This document shows positions 38,688 to 47,943 of a DNA stretch of 64,000 nucleotides, in pieces. Origin of the DNA: Loktanella sp. PT4BL. Its GTDB lineage: Bacteria; Pseudomonadota; Alphaproteobacteria; Rhodobacterales; Rhodobacteraceae. The number at the start of each line of letters is the position of its first letter. The stretch's first letter is position 1. The stretch is from NCBI RefSeq assembly GCF_003201935.1, contig NZ_QJJL01000003.1, positions 186,001-250,000 on the forward strand, in the 5' to 3' direction. The notes under the pieces are model-generated. The model made no database searches, was not told the origin of the DNA, and saw nothing but the letters and a program-made list of their open reading frames with translations. The position numbers and the translations under genes are program-made.

Positions 38688-38722
38688 TTTGTGATCACAG
38701 TTTAGAAACGTGTGATCACAAA
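38688..38722. promoter_or_regulatory. Paired TTTGTGATCACA palindromes upstream of sdhC
   Basis: TTTGTGATCACA (38688-38699) and TGTGATCACAAA (38711-38722) have centres at 38694.5 and 38715.5, exactly 21 bp apart, as before sucC. They lie 36-70 bp past the mch stop and about 140-170 bp before sdhC. Confidence 0.75.
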
Positions 38723-38860
38723 TGCAAAAAAGGTGGCAATGCGCGACCATTTTTCACGGTTTGGTGGGTGCGCCGCGCGTGACTCTGCTGTTTGAATGGT
38801 GCAGAAAGTACTCCAAAGGCGTCGTCTGCCAGACGACAAAAGCCAACGAAGGGAACTGTT

Positions 38861-39244
38861 ATGGCTGACGTGAACCGGGGCAATCGCCCGCTTTCACCGC
38901 ATCTGACGATCTATCGTCCGCAATGGACGTCGATGTCCTCAATTCTGGTCCGCATCACCGGCAACGCACTCATCGTGGCGGCGTTGATGATTGTCTGGTG
39001 GTTCGTTGCTGCGGCATCGGGGCCAGAGGCCTTTGCCACCGCCAACGGTTTCGTCACCAGCTGGTTCGGTGATCTGGTCATGACGCTCTCGACCTTGGGC
39101 CTTTGGTATCACCTGCTGGGTGGCCTGCGCCATCTGGTGTGGGACAGTGGCCGGATGCTGGATGTCGACAAGTCCGAGCTGGCCGCACAGATGATGATGG
39201 TGCTGTCGGTCCTGCTGACCATCTTCACCGTGATTGTTGTATAA
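38861..39244 (+). CDS. sdhC: Succinate dehydrogenase cytochrome b556 subunit
   Basis: 127 residues with three transmembrane helices and the conserved RPLSPHLTIYRPQWTSMSSILVRITG start. The haem-ligand histidine is in WYHLLGGLRHLVWD. It anchors SdhAB and binds quinone. The start at 38861 follows GAAGGGAA. It is the first gene of the sdh operon. Confidence 0.95.
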   Translation: MADVNRGNRPLSPHLTIYRPQWTSMSSILVRITGNALIVAALMIVWWFVAAASGPEAFATANGFVTSWFGDLVMTLSTLGLWYHLLGGLRHLVWDSGRMLDVDKSELAAQMMMVLSVLLTIFTVIVV

Positions 39245-39256
39245 GGGGGCGCTGCT

Positions 39257-39628
39257 ATGGCTTTTTTGACTGACCGCAAACGCGCATCCGGCATGGGCTC
39301 GGCCAAGACCGGGACCGAGCATCACTGGCAGATGATGGTAACATCTGTTGCCCTTCTGATCCTGACGCCGCTCTTTATTTTTACCTTCGGGTCCATCCTG
39401 GGGTCGTCTTTTGAAGAAGTGATCGCCTACTACCAGCGGCCTTTCCCTGCTGTTGTTGCGATCCTGACCATGCTGGTGGGGTTCTTTCACTACCGCTTGG
39501 GTGTGCAAACCCTGATTGAGGATTATGTTCACGGTTTCGCACGCAAGGCGGCGATTATCGGCATGATCTGCCTGTCCTATGCTGCGGCGGCTTTTGCGAT
39601 TTTCGCAATCGTCCGTATCGCCCTTTAA
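39257..39628 (+). CDS. sdhD: Succinate dehydrogenase membrane anchor subunit
   Basis: 123 residues with three transmembrane helices (about 28-48, 62-84 and 92-115). The haem-binding His in GFFHYRLGVQTLIEDYVHG is typical of SdhD. It is 12 bp after sdhC and 21 bp before sdhA. Confidence 0.94.
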   Translation: MAFLTDRKRASGMGSAKTGTEHHWQMMVTSVALLILTPLFIFTFGSILGSSFEEVIAYYQRPFPAVVAILTMLVGFFHYRLGVQTLIEDYVHGFARKAAIIGMICLSYAAAAFAIFAIVRIAL

Positions 39629-39649
39629 TCCGCGCGGAGCTTATTACCT

Positions 39650-41455
39650 ATGGCTGCTTATGAATACGAAACCCACACCTATGATGCCATCGTCGTCGGG
39701 GCTGGCGGGGCCGGACTGCGGGCGACATTGGGTCTTGCGGAACAAGGTTTGCGCACTGCCTGTATCACCAAGGTTTTCCCGACCCGTTCGCACACTGTTG
39801 CCGCACAGGGCGGTATTGCCGCTTCGCTGGGCAACATGGGCCCTGATAGCTGGCAGTGGCATATGTATGACACGGTGAAGGGCTCTGACTGGTTGGGTGA
39901 TACCGACGCGATGGAATACCTCGCGCGTGAGGCTCCCAAGGCGGTTTACGAGCTCGAGCATTACGGCGTGCCGTTTTCGCGTACCGAAGAGGGCAAGATC
40001 TACCAGCGTCCTTTCGGCGGCCATACAACCGAATTCGGCGAAGGCCCGCCCGTACAGCGGACCTGTGCTGCCGCTGACCGGACAGGTCACGCCATTCTGC
40101 ACACGCTCTATGGTCAGTCGCTGAAACAGCAGGCGGAATTCTATATCGAGTATTTCGCGCTTGATCTGATCATGTCCGACGATGGCATCTGTCAGGGTGT
40201 GATCGCATGGAAGCTGGATGACGGCACCATGCACGTCTTCAACGCTAAGACCGTTGTTCTGGCGACAGGTGGCTACGGTCGTGCGTACTTTAGCGCCACA
40301 TCGGCCCACACCTGCACCGGTGACGGTGGCGGCATGGTGGCCCGTCAGGGCCTGCCACTGCAGGATATGGAGTTCGTGCAGTTCCACCCGACCGGCATTT
40401 ACGGCGCGGGCTGTCTGATCACCGAAGGCGCGCGCGGCGAGGGCGGCTATCTGACCAACTCGGAAGGCGAACGGTTCATGGAGCGCTATGCGCCCAACTA
40501 CAAGGACCTTGCACCCCGCGACTATGTCAGCCGCTGCATGACGATGGAAATCCGCGAAGGCCGTGGTGTGGGGGCGAATGGCGATCACATTCACCTTAAC
40601 CTCAACCATCTGCCGAAAGAGGCTTTGGCCGAACGTCTGCCCGGTATTTCGGAAAGCGCACGTATCTTTGCGGGCGTTGATGTGACCAAGGAAGCGATCC
40701 CTGTGCTGCCCACCGTGCACTATAACATGGGCGGTATTCCGACCAACTATTACGGTGAGGTGCTCAACCCCACCAAGAAAGACCCCAACGCAGTTGTGCC
40801 GGGTCTGATGGCCGTGGGTGAAGCGGGCTGTGCGTCGGTGCATGGTGCCAACCGTCTGGGTTCGAACAGCCTCATTGACCTTGTGGTCTTTGGCCGTGCG
40901 GCCGCGATCCGTGCTGGCGAAGTTGTGGATCGCAACGCCCCCAACCCGACATTGAACCAGGCGTCGGTGGATGCGTGTTTTGACCGTTTCGACGGGCTGC
41001 GCCATGCGAAGGGTACTGTTGGCACTGCAGAGCTGCGTCTGGAAATGCAAAAGGCGATGCAGGCCGATGCCGCTGTGTTCCGCACCGATAAGACGCTGGC
41101 CGAAGGTGTTGAGAAGATGACGGCGATTGCAGGCAAGATGGATGATCTGTCCGTCACCGACCGCAGCCTTGTCTGGAACAGCGACCTGATGGAAACGCTG
41201 GAACTGACCAACTTGATGCCGAACGCGCTGGTCACGATCGTCGGTGCCGAGGCGCGCAAGGAAAGCCGTGGCGCACATGCGCATGAGGATTACGCGGCGC
41301 GTGATGATAAAAACTGGCGTGTGCACACGATCAGCCATGTGGATGGTGCGAAGGTGAAACTGAGCTACCGTCCGGTGATCACGGCGGGTCTGACAACCGA
41401 GGCCGAAGGCGGTATCTCGGAGGCCAAGATTGCGCCGAAAGAACGGACATTCTGA
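39650..41455 (+). CDS. sdhA: Succinate dehydrogenase flavoprotein subunit
   Basis: 601 residues. FAD-binding [19 protein letters not shown] starts near residue 15. His48 in [12 protein letters not shown] is the covalent flavin attachment site. [21 protein letters not shown] carries the substrate-binding region. It oxidises succinate to fumarate and passes electrons to SdhB. It is followed by a TGATG overlap with a small lipoprotein gene, an insertion seen before sdhB in relatives. Confidence 0.97.
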   Translation: MAAYEYETHTYDAIVVGAGGAGLRATLGLAEQGLRTACITKVFPTRSHTVAAQGGIAASLGNMGPDSWQWHMYDTVKGSDWLGDTDAMEYLAREAPKAVYELEHYGVPFSRTEEGKIYQRPFGGHTTEFGEGPPVQRTCAAADRTGHAILHTLYGQSLKQQAEFYIEYFALDLIMSDDGICQGVIAWKLDDGTMHVFNAKTVVLATGGYGRAYFSATSAHTCTGDGGGMVARQGLPLQDMEFVQFHPTGIYGAGCLITEGARGEGGYLTNSEGERFMERYAPNYKDLAPRDYVSRCMTMEIREGRGVGANGDHIHLNLNHLPKEALAERLPGISESARIFAGVDVTKEAIPVLPTVHYNMGGIPTNYYGEVLNPTKKDPNAVVPGLMAVGEAGCASVHGANRLGSNSLIDLVVFGRAAAIRAGEVVDRNAPNPTLNQASVDACFDRFDGLRHAKGTVGTAELRLEMQKAMQADAAVFRTDKTLAEGVEKMTAIAGKMDDLSVTDRSLVWNSDLMETLELTNLMPNALVTIVGAEARKESRGAHAHEDYAARDDKNWRVHTISHVDGAKVKLSYRPVITAGLTTEAEGGISEAKIAPKERTF

Positions 41456-41775
41456 TGCGTCTGCTGATGACATTTGGCGCAGTGGTGGTGCTGGCGGGTT
41501 GCATGCAGGACCTTGGTCCGACAGGCGACATGCTGGCGCGTGACGCTGCAAAAGGTGTCGTCAACAACGCGGTACAGGCACGCTTTCCCGGTGTTGATGC
41601 GCGTCCGCTCACGGACTGTATCATCGACAATGCGTCCTCTTCTGAAATCGTGCAGATTGCACAAGGGGCCGTCATTGGCGCGAATGAGACGACGACAAAT
41701 CTGATTGTCCAGATTGCGCAGCGCCCCGATACGGTGCGGTGCACGGTCAATAATTCATTGGGGATGAGCCTATGA
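41455..41775 (+). CDS. Small putative lipoprotein within the sdh operon (first)
   Basis: 106 residues. The N-terminal hydrophobic stretch ends in the lipobox LAGC (Cys16). The mature part has two further cysteines (LTDCIID and VRCTVNN) and a helix-prone centre (RDAAKGVVNNAV). No family was recognised. It overlaps sdhA by TGATG and the next lipoprotein by ATGA, so it is cotranslated between sdhA and sdhB. An assembly or envelope role is possible, but unproven. Confidence 0.78.
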   Translation: MRLLMTFGAVVVLAGCMQDLGPTGDMLARDAAKGVVNNAVQARFPGVDARPLTDCIIDNASSSEIVQIAQGAVIGANETTTNLIVQIAQRPDTVRCTVNNSLGMSL

Positions 41776-42059
41776 GACGGTCTGTGATCCTGTTGAGTGC
41801 TGTCTTGGCAACCGCCTGCACACCGATGTCACCGGAACGTGCTGCCGAAATTTGCGAGGAACGCGCGCGCGCCGCGCAGGGGCCGGAAATCGGACTCACG
41901 CTTGGGGCCAACAGTGAAAGCGGACCATTCGCCAGCGGCAGCTTCAGCATCAGCTCTGACGCGATCCGCGGGCGTGACCCGATCGCGGTCTATGAAAGCT
42001 GCGTCTTCAATCTGACAGGCGAGCCGCCAATTCGGCCGCCGCGTTTGCGCGCCATATAA
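41772..42059 (+). CDS. Small putative lipoprotein within the sdh operon (second)
   Basis: 95 residues with an N-terminal signal ending in the lipobox LATAC (Cys16). The mature part is short (about 80 residues), with EICEERARAAQGP and a C-terminal YESCVFNLTG, two cysteines besides the lipid one. It overlaps the preceding lipoprotein by ATGA and lies 38 bp before sdhB. Not a recognised family. Confidence 0.75.
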   Translation: MRRSVILLSAVLATACTPMSPERAAEICEERARAAQGPEIGLTLGANSESGPFASGSFSISSDAIRGRDPIAVYESCVFNLTGEPPIRPPRLRAI

Positions 42060-42097
42060 AGGTATTCGGGCGCAAGCCCTGACGGAAGGAACGAAAA

Positions 42098-42877
42098 ATG
42101 GTACAACTGACACTTCCCAAGAACTCCCGCATGACTGTGGGCAAAACCTGGCCCAAGCCGGAGGGCGCAACCAATCTGCGCAAAGTGCAGGTCTATCGCT
42201 GGAACCCTGATGACGGCAAGAACCCGCAGCTGGATACATATTTCATCGATATGGATAACTGCGGCCCGATGGTGCTGGATGCGCTGATCAAGATCAAGAA
42301 CGAGATTGATCCGACGCTGACATTCCGCCGTTCCTGCCGTGAGGGGATTTGCGGGTCCTGCGCGATGAACATCGACGGCATCAACACGCTGGCCTGTATC
42401 TACGGCATGGACGAGATCAAGGGCGACGTGAAGATTTACCCGCTGCCGCATATGCCGGTCATCAAGGACCTGATCCCTGACCTGACGCATTTCTATGCGC
42501 AGCACGCGAGCATCATGCCGTGGCTGGAGACGAAAACGAACCGCCCTGCAAAGGAATGGCGCCAGTCCATCGAGGACCGCAAGAAGCTGGACGGTCTTTA
42601 TGAATGCGTGATGTGCGCATCCTGTTCGACCTCATGTCCCTCCTACTGGTGGAACGGTGACCGCTATCTGGGGCCAGCAGCGCTCTTGCACGCCTACCGC
42701 TGGATTATTGACAGCCGTGACGAGGCGACAGGCGAGCGGTTGGACCAGCTTGAAGACCCCTTCAAACTCTACCGCTGCCACACGATCATGAACTGTGCGA
42801 AAACATGCCCCAAGGGTCTTAACCCTGCCGCCGCGATTGCGCACATCAAAGGCATGATGGTCGAACGTACTGTCTAA
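42098..42877 (+). CDS. sdhB: Succinate dehydrogenase iron-sulfur subunit
   Basis: 259 residues. The N-terminal 2Fe-2S ferredoxin fold has [16 protein letters not shown] and LAC. The C-terminal cluster region has [16 protein letters not shown] and [17 protein letters not shown] for the 4Fe-4S and 3Fe-4S centres. It carries electrons from SdhA to quinone. It ends the sdh operon, and a hairpin terminator follows 79 bp downstream. Confidence 0.97.
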   Translation: MVQLTLPKNSRMTVGKTWPKPEGATNLRKVQVYRWNPDDGKNPQLDTYFIDMDNCGPMVLDALIKIKNEIDPTLTFRRSCREGICGSCAMNIDGINTLACIYGMDEIKGDVKIYPLPHMPVIKDLIPDLTHFYAQHASIMPWLETKTNRPAKEWRQSIEDRKKLDGLYECVMCASCSTSCPSYWWNGDRYLGPAALLHAYRWIIDSRDEATGERLDQLEDPFKLYRCHTIMNCAKTCPKGLNPAAAIAHIKGMMVERTV

Positions 42878-42918
42878 ACGAAAGCATGCAGGGGGGCTGT
42901 CTGCCCCCCGCTGACGCT

Positions 42919-42936
42919 CCCCCCGAGGATATTTTC
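42919..42936. repeat. Left arm of inverted repeat CCCCGAGGATATTTT
   Basis: The sequence CCCCCCGAGGATATTTTC has a near-inverted partner GAAAATATCCTGGGGG at 43077-43092, about 150 bp away, with one central mismatch. They bracket the sdhB terminator. C-rich GGATATTTT tracts like this recur in Rhodobacteraceae intergenic DNA; the role is unknown. Confidence 0.4.
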
Positions 42937-42956
42937 AGGCCAGTAATACTGAAAAA

Positions 42957-42984
42957 GGGCCCGCCATGTGTCAGGCGGGCCCTT
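42957..42984 (+). terminator. Terminator of the sdh operon
   Basis: GGGCCCGCC (42957-42965), an 8-nt loop and GGCGGGCCC (42974-42982) form a perfect 9-bp stem, preceded by an A run and followed by TTCC. Confidence 0.7.
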
Positions 42985-43125
42985 CCGGTCATTACCGGCC
43001 ACGGTCATCGGCGTCCCCGCCTGTACCGTGGCTTCATCATTGCGTTTATTGGTTAATCATCCGTTATTATTGGCCCGAAAATATCCTGGGGGAGGCCCGC
43101 AGGGCCGGGGGCAAAGCCCCCATTG

Positions 43126-43839
43126 CTAGACGGCCTGTGCGAAAGCTGCGGCCAGGGCGATTTCGACCATATCTCCAAAAGACCTTTCACGATCCTCTGC
43201 GGGAAGCGCCTCATGGGTAATCAGGTGATCACTCACCGTCAGGACCGCCAAAGCGCGCCGTCCGTAGCGGGCTGCGAGGTTGTAGAGTTCTGCGGCCTCC
43301 ATCTCCACGCCCAGAATACCATGCCGGATCATTTGTTCGTTCAGGTCGGGGCGTTCGTCATAGAACACATCCGATGAATAGATCCCGCCGACATGGGTTG
43401 GCACGCCCTTGGCTTTTGCCGCGTCATGAGCAGCCGAAAGCAACTGGTAGTCGGCGCAGGGAGCAAAATTGAGTTCCTTGAAGATCCCGCGAGACGGCGT
43501 CGAGAGTGTCGAGGCCGTCATCGCAAGGATCACATCGCGAATGCCGACATTCTTCTGCATCCCGCCGCATGAACCGATGCGGATCAAGGTCTGCACGTCG
43601 TAATCCTTGATCAATTCGTTCGCATAAATTGAAAGCGAGGGCATCCCCATGCCGGACCCCTGGATCGTCACCCAATGACCGTTCCATGTCCCCGTAAATC
43701 CGAGCATACCGCGCACTTCATTGATGCAGCGCGCATCTTTGAGGAACGTTTCCGCCGCCCACTTGGCGCGATAGGGATCGCCCGGCATCAGGACGGTCGG
43801 TGCAATATCGCCCTTTTCGGCGCCAATGTGGATGGTCAT
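43126..43839 (-). CDS. deoD: Purine nucleoside phosphorylase, DeoD type
   Basis: 237 residues, a hexameric-type [29 protein letters not shown] contains the phosphate-binding Gly-Asp-Pro-x-Arg; [37 protein letters not shown] and LTVSDHLI match the base- and ribose-binding parts. It splits purine (deoxy)nucleosides with phosphate. It is a single gene after the sdh operon, convergent with it. A structurally unrelated PNP (XapA type) occurs at 53666-54472. Confidence 0.94.
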   Translation of the reverse strand: MTIHIGAEKGDIAPTVLMPGDPYRAKWAAETFLKDARCINEVRGMLGFTGTWNGHWVTIQGSGMGMPSLSIYANELIKDYDVQTLIRIGSCGGMQKNVGIRDVILAMTASTLSTPSRGIFKELNFAPCADYQLLSAAHDAAKAKGVPTHVGGIYSSDVFYDERPDLNEQMIRHGILGVEMEAAELYNLAARYGRRALAVLTVSDHLITHEALPAEDRERSFGDMVEIALAAAFAQAV

Positions 43840-43895
43840 GTCAGCCTCCTGTCACTGTGCCGCCCAGTTTATGCCGGGTGCGGCACCGAGGGAAG

Positions 43896-44234
43896 CTAGA
43901 TTTCCATGTTGTCAGGCGAGGTGCCCGCCTTGATTGCCGCCTTGAACCACTGCGGCTGGCGTCCTTTGCCAGTCCAGGTTTGTGTGGGATCAGAGGGGTT
44001 CTTGTATTTCGCAGGTGATGCAGTTTTGGGGCCGGACTTGGGTTTGGGCCCTCTCTTTGCAGGTGCGGCGCCAGTGATCTCTGCAAGCGAAAACCCATGG
44101 GCTGCCGCTGCTTTTTCCGCGGCAGCGCGCGCGGCTTTCTTTTCGTTTTCCGTCACCCTTTCCAGAGCTTTCTCGACATTGCTCTTGAGCTTTTCGAGTT
44201 CTTTGCGGGTCATTGATTTCAGATCAGGATTCAT
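43896..44234 (-). CDS. H-NS family nucleoid protein (HvrA-like)
   Basis: 112 residues from the ATG at 44234 with GGAGA upstream; a further ATG earlier is less likely. The N-terminal coiled coil (KSMTRKELEKLKSNVEKALERV, about 5-45) mediates oligomerisation. The C-terminal DNA-binding module YKNPSDPTQTWTGKGRQPQWF carries the H-NS core TWTGKGRQP. It binds AT-rich DNA and silences or bends it. Alphaproteobacterial members include HvrA and Spb of Rhodobacter. It is not in an operon. Confidence 0.92.
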   Translation of the reverse strand: MNPDLKSMTRKELEKLKSNVEKALERVTENEKKAARAAAEKAAAAHGFSLAEITGAAPAKRGPKPKSGPKTASPAKYKNPSDPTQTWTGKGRQPQWFKAAIKAGTSPDNMEI

Positions 44235-44332
44235 TTGCGTTTCTCCAATTCGCTTCAGTGCGAATACCACAGGATTATTCACACAGTATCTCGAAATCGC
44301 AAAAGACTATCCAAAAGCGTATATGTTTGGCT

Positions 44333-46300
44333 CTATTCTGCCGCTACGGATCGCGGATCAACGAGGGTGACAATGTCATTCATGATTTTGTTCAATTCAA
44401 AATCTTTTGGCGTATAGACCCGTGCCACACCCATTGCGCGCAATTCAGTTGCGTCATCTTCCGGAATAATGCCACCGGCAATGACCGGGATATGGGATAT
44501 GCCTGCCGTTTGCAGACGTGTCATGACATCGCGGACCAAAGGAATATGGGAACCCGAAAGAATAGAAAGTCCGATCACATGAACTTCGCCATTCTGTGCC
44601 GCTGTCACAATTTCTTCGGGCGTAAGACGAATACCTTCGTAATCAATCTCCATGCCGCAATCACGCGCGCGCGCGGCAATCTGTTCAGCGCCGTTGGAAT
44701 GTCCGTCCAGCCCCGGTTTGCCGACAAGGAATTTCAGACGACGGCCGAGCGCTGCGCTGACCAGATCGACCTGTTCGCGCAAATCCTCGAGGCCTTCGGT
44801 CCGGTTGGAGGGGTTGCTGCTGACGCCGGTGGGCGCGCGGTATTGGCCAAACACGCTGCGGATCACGTCGGCCCATTCGCCCGTCGTGACACCTGCCCGT
44901 GCACAGGCGATGGAAGGGGGCATGATGTTGCTGCCATCCTTGGCGGCGGCCCGCAGTGCGGCCAGCGCCTCTTTCACGGCGGCATTGTCACGGTCGGCTT
45001 TCCATTGCCCGAGGCGGCGGAGTTGATCGGCCTCGGCTTCTGGGTCCGACACCATAATCGCATCTTCGCCTGCGGTCAGGGGCGAGGGTTCACCAGCCTG
45101 CCATTTATTGACGCCGACAACTGTTGTTTCGCCTTTTTCAATTCCGGCAATACGCGCTGCATTACTTTCGACGAGACGCGATTTCATATAGCCAATTGCG
45201 CCAACCGCACCGCCCATTTCGTCAATTTGGGCCAATTCGGCACGCGCGCCATCTTTCAGTTCTTTTACTTTGCGATCAATTGCGGGATTTCCGTCAAAGA
45301 GATCGTCGAATTCCAGAAGATCGGTTTCATAAGCGAGGATTTGTTGCATCCGCAGCGACCATTGCTGGTCCCAAGGGCGGGGCAGGCCCAATGCCTCGTT
45401 CCATGCGGGTAATTGCACGGCGCGGGCGCGGGCGTTTTTCGACAAGGTCACGGCCAGCGTTTCCAAAAGAATGCGGTAGACGTTATTTTCGGGCTGCTGT
45501 TCGGTCAGGCCAAGTGAATTGACCTGTACGCCATAGCGGAAACGGCGGTATTTGGCATCTTCGACACCATAGCGGGTCGCGCATATTTCATCCCATAATT
45601 CGACAAAGGCGCGCATTTTACAAAGCTCGGTCACAAAACGGATGCCGGCATTCACGAAAAAGGAAATGCGCCCGACCATTGCGGGGAAATGCGCGGCCGG
45701 CACTTTGCCTTTGAGATCATCCAGCACGGCGGTGGCTGTGGCCAGCGCGAAGGCAAGCTCTTCTTCCGGTGTCGCGCCGGCCTCTTGCAGATGGTAAGAA
45801 CACACGTTCATCGGGTTCCATTTCGGCAGGTGTTCGCGTGTGTAGGCGGCCACGTCTGTGATCATACGCAGCGATGGTTCCGGCGGGCAGATGTATGTGC
45901 CGCGTGACAGGTATTCCTTGATGATGTCGTTTTGCACGGTGCCTTGCAGGGCGCTGATGTCGGCACCCTGTTCTTCCGCTACGGCGATGTAGAGCGACAA
46001 GAGCCAGGGCGCTGTCGCGTTGATCGTCATCGAGGTGTTCATCTGGTCCAGCGGAATATCGTTGAACAGCGCGCGCATGTCGCCAAGGTGGCTGACGGGC
46101 ACGCCGACTTTGCCCACTTCGCCATTGGCGAGGATATGATCGCTGTCATAGCCGGTTTGGGTGGGCAGATCGAAAGCGACAGAGAGACCAGTCTGACCTT
46201 TGGCAAGATTGCCGCGATAGAGCGCGTTCGAGGCAGAGGCGGTCGAATGACCTGCATATGTGCGAAACAGCCAAGGGCGGTCTTTCTGCGGTTGCGACAT
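44333..46300 (-). CDS. ecm: (2R)-ethylmalonyl-CoA mutase (Ecm/MeaA)
   Basis: 655 residues. The N-terminal acyl-CoA mutase barrel (RPWLFRTYAGHSTASASNALYR start; TGLSVAFDLPTQTGYDSDH; MNTSMTINATAPW) is followed by a C-terminal cobalamin-binding domain with the DxHxxG motif Asp532-Gly533-His534-Ser-Asn-Gly. It rearranges (2R)-ethylmalonyl-CoA to methylsuccinyl-CoA in the ethylmalonyl-CoA pathway. At 655 residues it is shorter than methylmalonyl-CoA mutase and matches Ecm. It is divergent from the acyltransferase that precedes ccr. Confidence 0.95.
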   Translation of the reverse strand: MSQPQKDRPWLFRTYAGHSTASASNALYRGNLAKGQTGLSVAFDLPTQTGYDSDHILANGEVGKVGVPVSHLGDMRALFNDIPLDQMNTSMTINATAPWLLSLYIAVAEEQGADISALQGTVQNDIIKEYLSRGTYICPPEPSLRMITDVAAYTREHLPKWNPMNVCSYHLQEAGATPEEELAFALATATAVLDDLKGKVPAAHFPAMVGRISFFVNAGIRFVTELCKMRAFVELWDEICATRYGVEDAKYRRFRYGVQVNSLGLTEQQPENNVYRILLETLAVTLSKNARARAVQLPAWNEALGLPRPWDQQWSLRMQQILAYETDLLEFDDLFDGNPAIDRKVKELKDGARAELAQIDEMGGAVGAIGYMKSRLVESNAARIAGIEKGETTVVGVNKWQAGEPSPLTAGEDAIMVSDPEAEADQLRRLGQWKADRDNAAVKEALAALRAAAKDGSNIMPPSIACARAGVTTGEWADVIRSVFGQYRAPTGVSSNPSNRTEGLEDLREQVDLVSAALGRRLKFLVGKPGLDGHSNGAEQIAARARDCGMEIDYEGIRLTPEEIVTAAQNGEVHVIGLSILSGSHIPLVRDVMTRLQTAGISHIPVIAGGIIPEDDATELRAMGVARVYTPKDFELNKIMNDIVTLVDPRSVAAE

Positions 46301-46438
46301 TTACGGCACTCCTGAATCAATCCGCGCAATTAAATTACGCTATGAGGGTGTTTATCGGACATTTTATGGCGCTGTCAATTCGCTGCGTTGCGGCATGACG
46401 GGATTTACGCGGACGCCGTTCCCTGTCACGTTCTGCGC

Positions 46439-47836
46439 ATGACGCAAACGATCTCACTGCCCATTTGGGCCTTTGTTCTTATTGTCCTGTTCGCGGCGGT
46501 GACTTTTGCGTCGCATTTTCTGTTTCCCTCTGTGCGCTGGTTTTTTCGTAAACGTGCCGAACGGGTGATTGGCAAGCTGAACCAACGCCTGCAGCGCCCG
46601 ATTGAGCCGTTCAAGCTGGCGCGGCGGTACGATATGATCCAGCGTTTGATTTACGATCCCGAGGTGACGCAGGCAATCGTGGATCATGCCACTAAAGAAA
46701 AGATCCCCGAGAACGTCGCCTTTGAAAAGGCTCGCCGCTATGCACGCGAGATCGTACCAGGGTTTTCGGCGACGGCGTATTTTGGTGTGGGGATCAGGCT
46801 GGCACGATGGCTTTCAAAGTCGCTTTACCGGATCAAGCTGGGCACGTTTGATCGCAAGCGGCTGGAAAAAATTGATCCTGATGCGACCGTGATCTTTGTA
46901 ATCAATCACCGCAGCAATATGGATTACGTGTTGGTCACCTATCTTGCCGCAAATGCAGGTGCCCTGTCTTACGCCGTGGGCGAATGGGCGCGGGTGTGGC
47001 CGCTGTCTTCGGTGATCCGCATGATGGGGGCGTATTTTATCCGGCGCAAATCCCGTGGTGCGCTCTATCGCAAGGTTCTGGCACGTTATGTGCAAATGGC
47101 CACGCGCGGCGGTGTGAGCCAGGCGGTATTTCCAGAAGGCGGGCTGAGCCTGAACGGATTATTGGCCCCGCCGCGGATGGGATTGCTGAATTATATTGTC
47201 GAGGATTTTGACCCCAAGGCCCGCGAAGTGATCTTTGTGCCGGTTGCGGTGAATTATGACCGTGTGCTGGAAGACACGATCCTGATTGCCGCCGACAAAT
47301 CCGGCACGCGCAGGTTCAAGCCGTCGCTGATTTCGATTTTGGGGCGCGTTCTGCGCCATATCGGTTTGCGTGTCACAGGGCGTTTCAGAGGCTTCGGGGT
47401 GGCATCCGTCAGTTTTGGCGAGCCGCTGGAGCTTTCAAAATATCATGGTGATGCGGGCAGTGATCTGACAGAACAGCTTGCCCAGGAGTTGATGAAGCGG
47501 ATTGCCGATGTGACACCGGTTGTCGGTGTCCCTTTGGTGGCGCGGCATATCCTGTTGGCAGAACCGGTGAGTGTTCCGGATCTTGAGGCCTCTGTGGCCC
47601 GGGCGATCACGCATTTGAAGGAACGCAAGCTGCCGTGCCCCAAGCGTGATGCGCAGGAGGTCGTGCGCGACGCGCTCAGCCGGTTGCGGGGGCGTGGTTT
47701 GCTTGTCGAGAGCAATGGCGCGATTTCGCCCACTGAGAAGGGGCGGGACGTTCTGACCTTCTACGCCAATTCGATTGCGCATCATTTTGATGCAGTTGCA
47801 GCAAATTCAGACGAAGTTTCTGCGGTTGCAGAGTAA
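46439..47836 (+). CDS. PlsB/PlsC-like glycerolipid acyltransferase
   Basis: 465 residues from the ATG at 46439. A single N-terminal membrane helix (about 8-28) precedes an acyltransferase domain with NHRSNMD (His157-x4-Asp162) and FPEGG (residues 231-235), the catalytic and glycerol-phosphate-binding blocks. The C-terminal third (about 330-465) is helical, as in glycerol-3-phosphate acyltransferase PlsB relatives, though it is much shorter than PlsB. It is probably glycerolipid synthesis. In Rhodobacter it also neighbours ecm and ccr, so it may be a stable part of that locus. Confidence 0.83.
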   Translation: MTQTISLPIWAFVLIVLFAAVTFASHFLFPSVRWFFRKRAERVIGKLNQRLQRPIEPFKLARRYDMIQRLIYDPEVTQAIVDHATKEKIPENVAFEKARRYAREIVPGFSATAYFGVGIRLARWLSKSLYRIKLGTFDRKRLEKIDPDATVIFVINHRSNMDYVLVTYLAANAGALSYAVGEWARVWPLSSVIRMMGAYFIRRKSRGALYRKVLARYVQMATRGGVSQAVFPEGGLSLNGLLAPPRMGLLNYIVEDFDPKAREVIFVPVAVNYDRVLEDTILIAADKSGTRRFKPSLISILGRVLRHIGLRVTGRFRGFGVASVSFGEPLELSKYHGDAGSDLTEQLAQELMKRIADVTPVVGVPLVARHILLAEPVSVPDLEASVARAITHLKERKLPCPKRDAQEVVRDALSRLRGRGLLVESNGAISPTEKGRDVLTFYANSIAHHFDAVAANSDEVSAVAE

Positions 47837-47845
47837 TTAAATTAC
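47833..47845. promoter_or_regulatory. AT-rich palindrome GTAATTAAATTAC upstream of ccr
   Basis: GTAATT-A-AATTAC is a perfect 13-bp palindrome starting in the stop region of the acyltransferase gene, about 100 bp before ccr. The near-identical CAATTAAATTAC stands at 46327-46338, upstream of ecm. Co-regulation is inference. Confidence 0.4.
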
Positions 47846-47943
47846 AAAAATGATCTAAATAGGGTTGCAAAGTTACTCAGTCATCTCGTATTCAATGAAA
47901 AACGCGCTTGATTCTGCGGCGCGGCAACATTGGAAGCTGACTG

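Noticed and set aside
39644..41551. A 635-codon minus-strand frame opposite sdhA
   Set aside because: The plus strand encodes a complete SdhA with all catalytic motifs. The antisense translation has no recognisable domain.
43224..43233. GTGATCAC core inside deoD as another TCA operator
   Set aside because: It lies in coding sequence, lacks the TTT/AAA flanks and has no partner 21 bp away.
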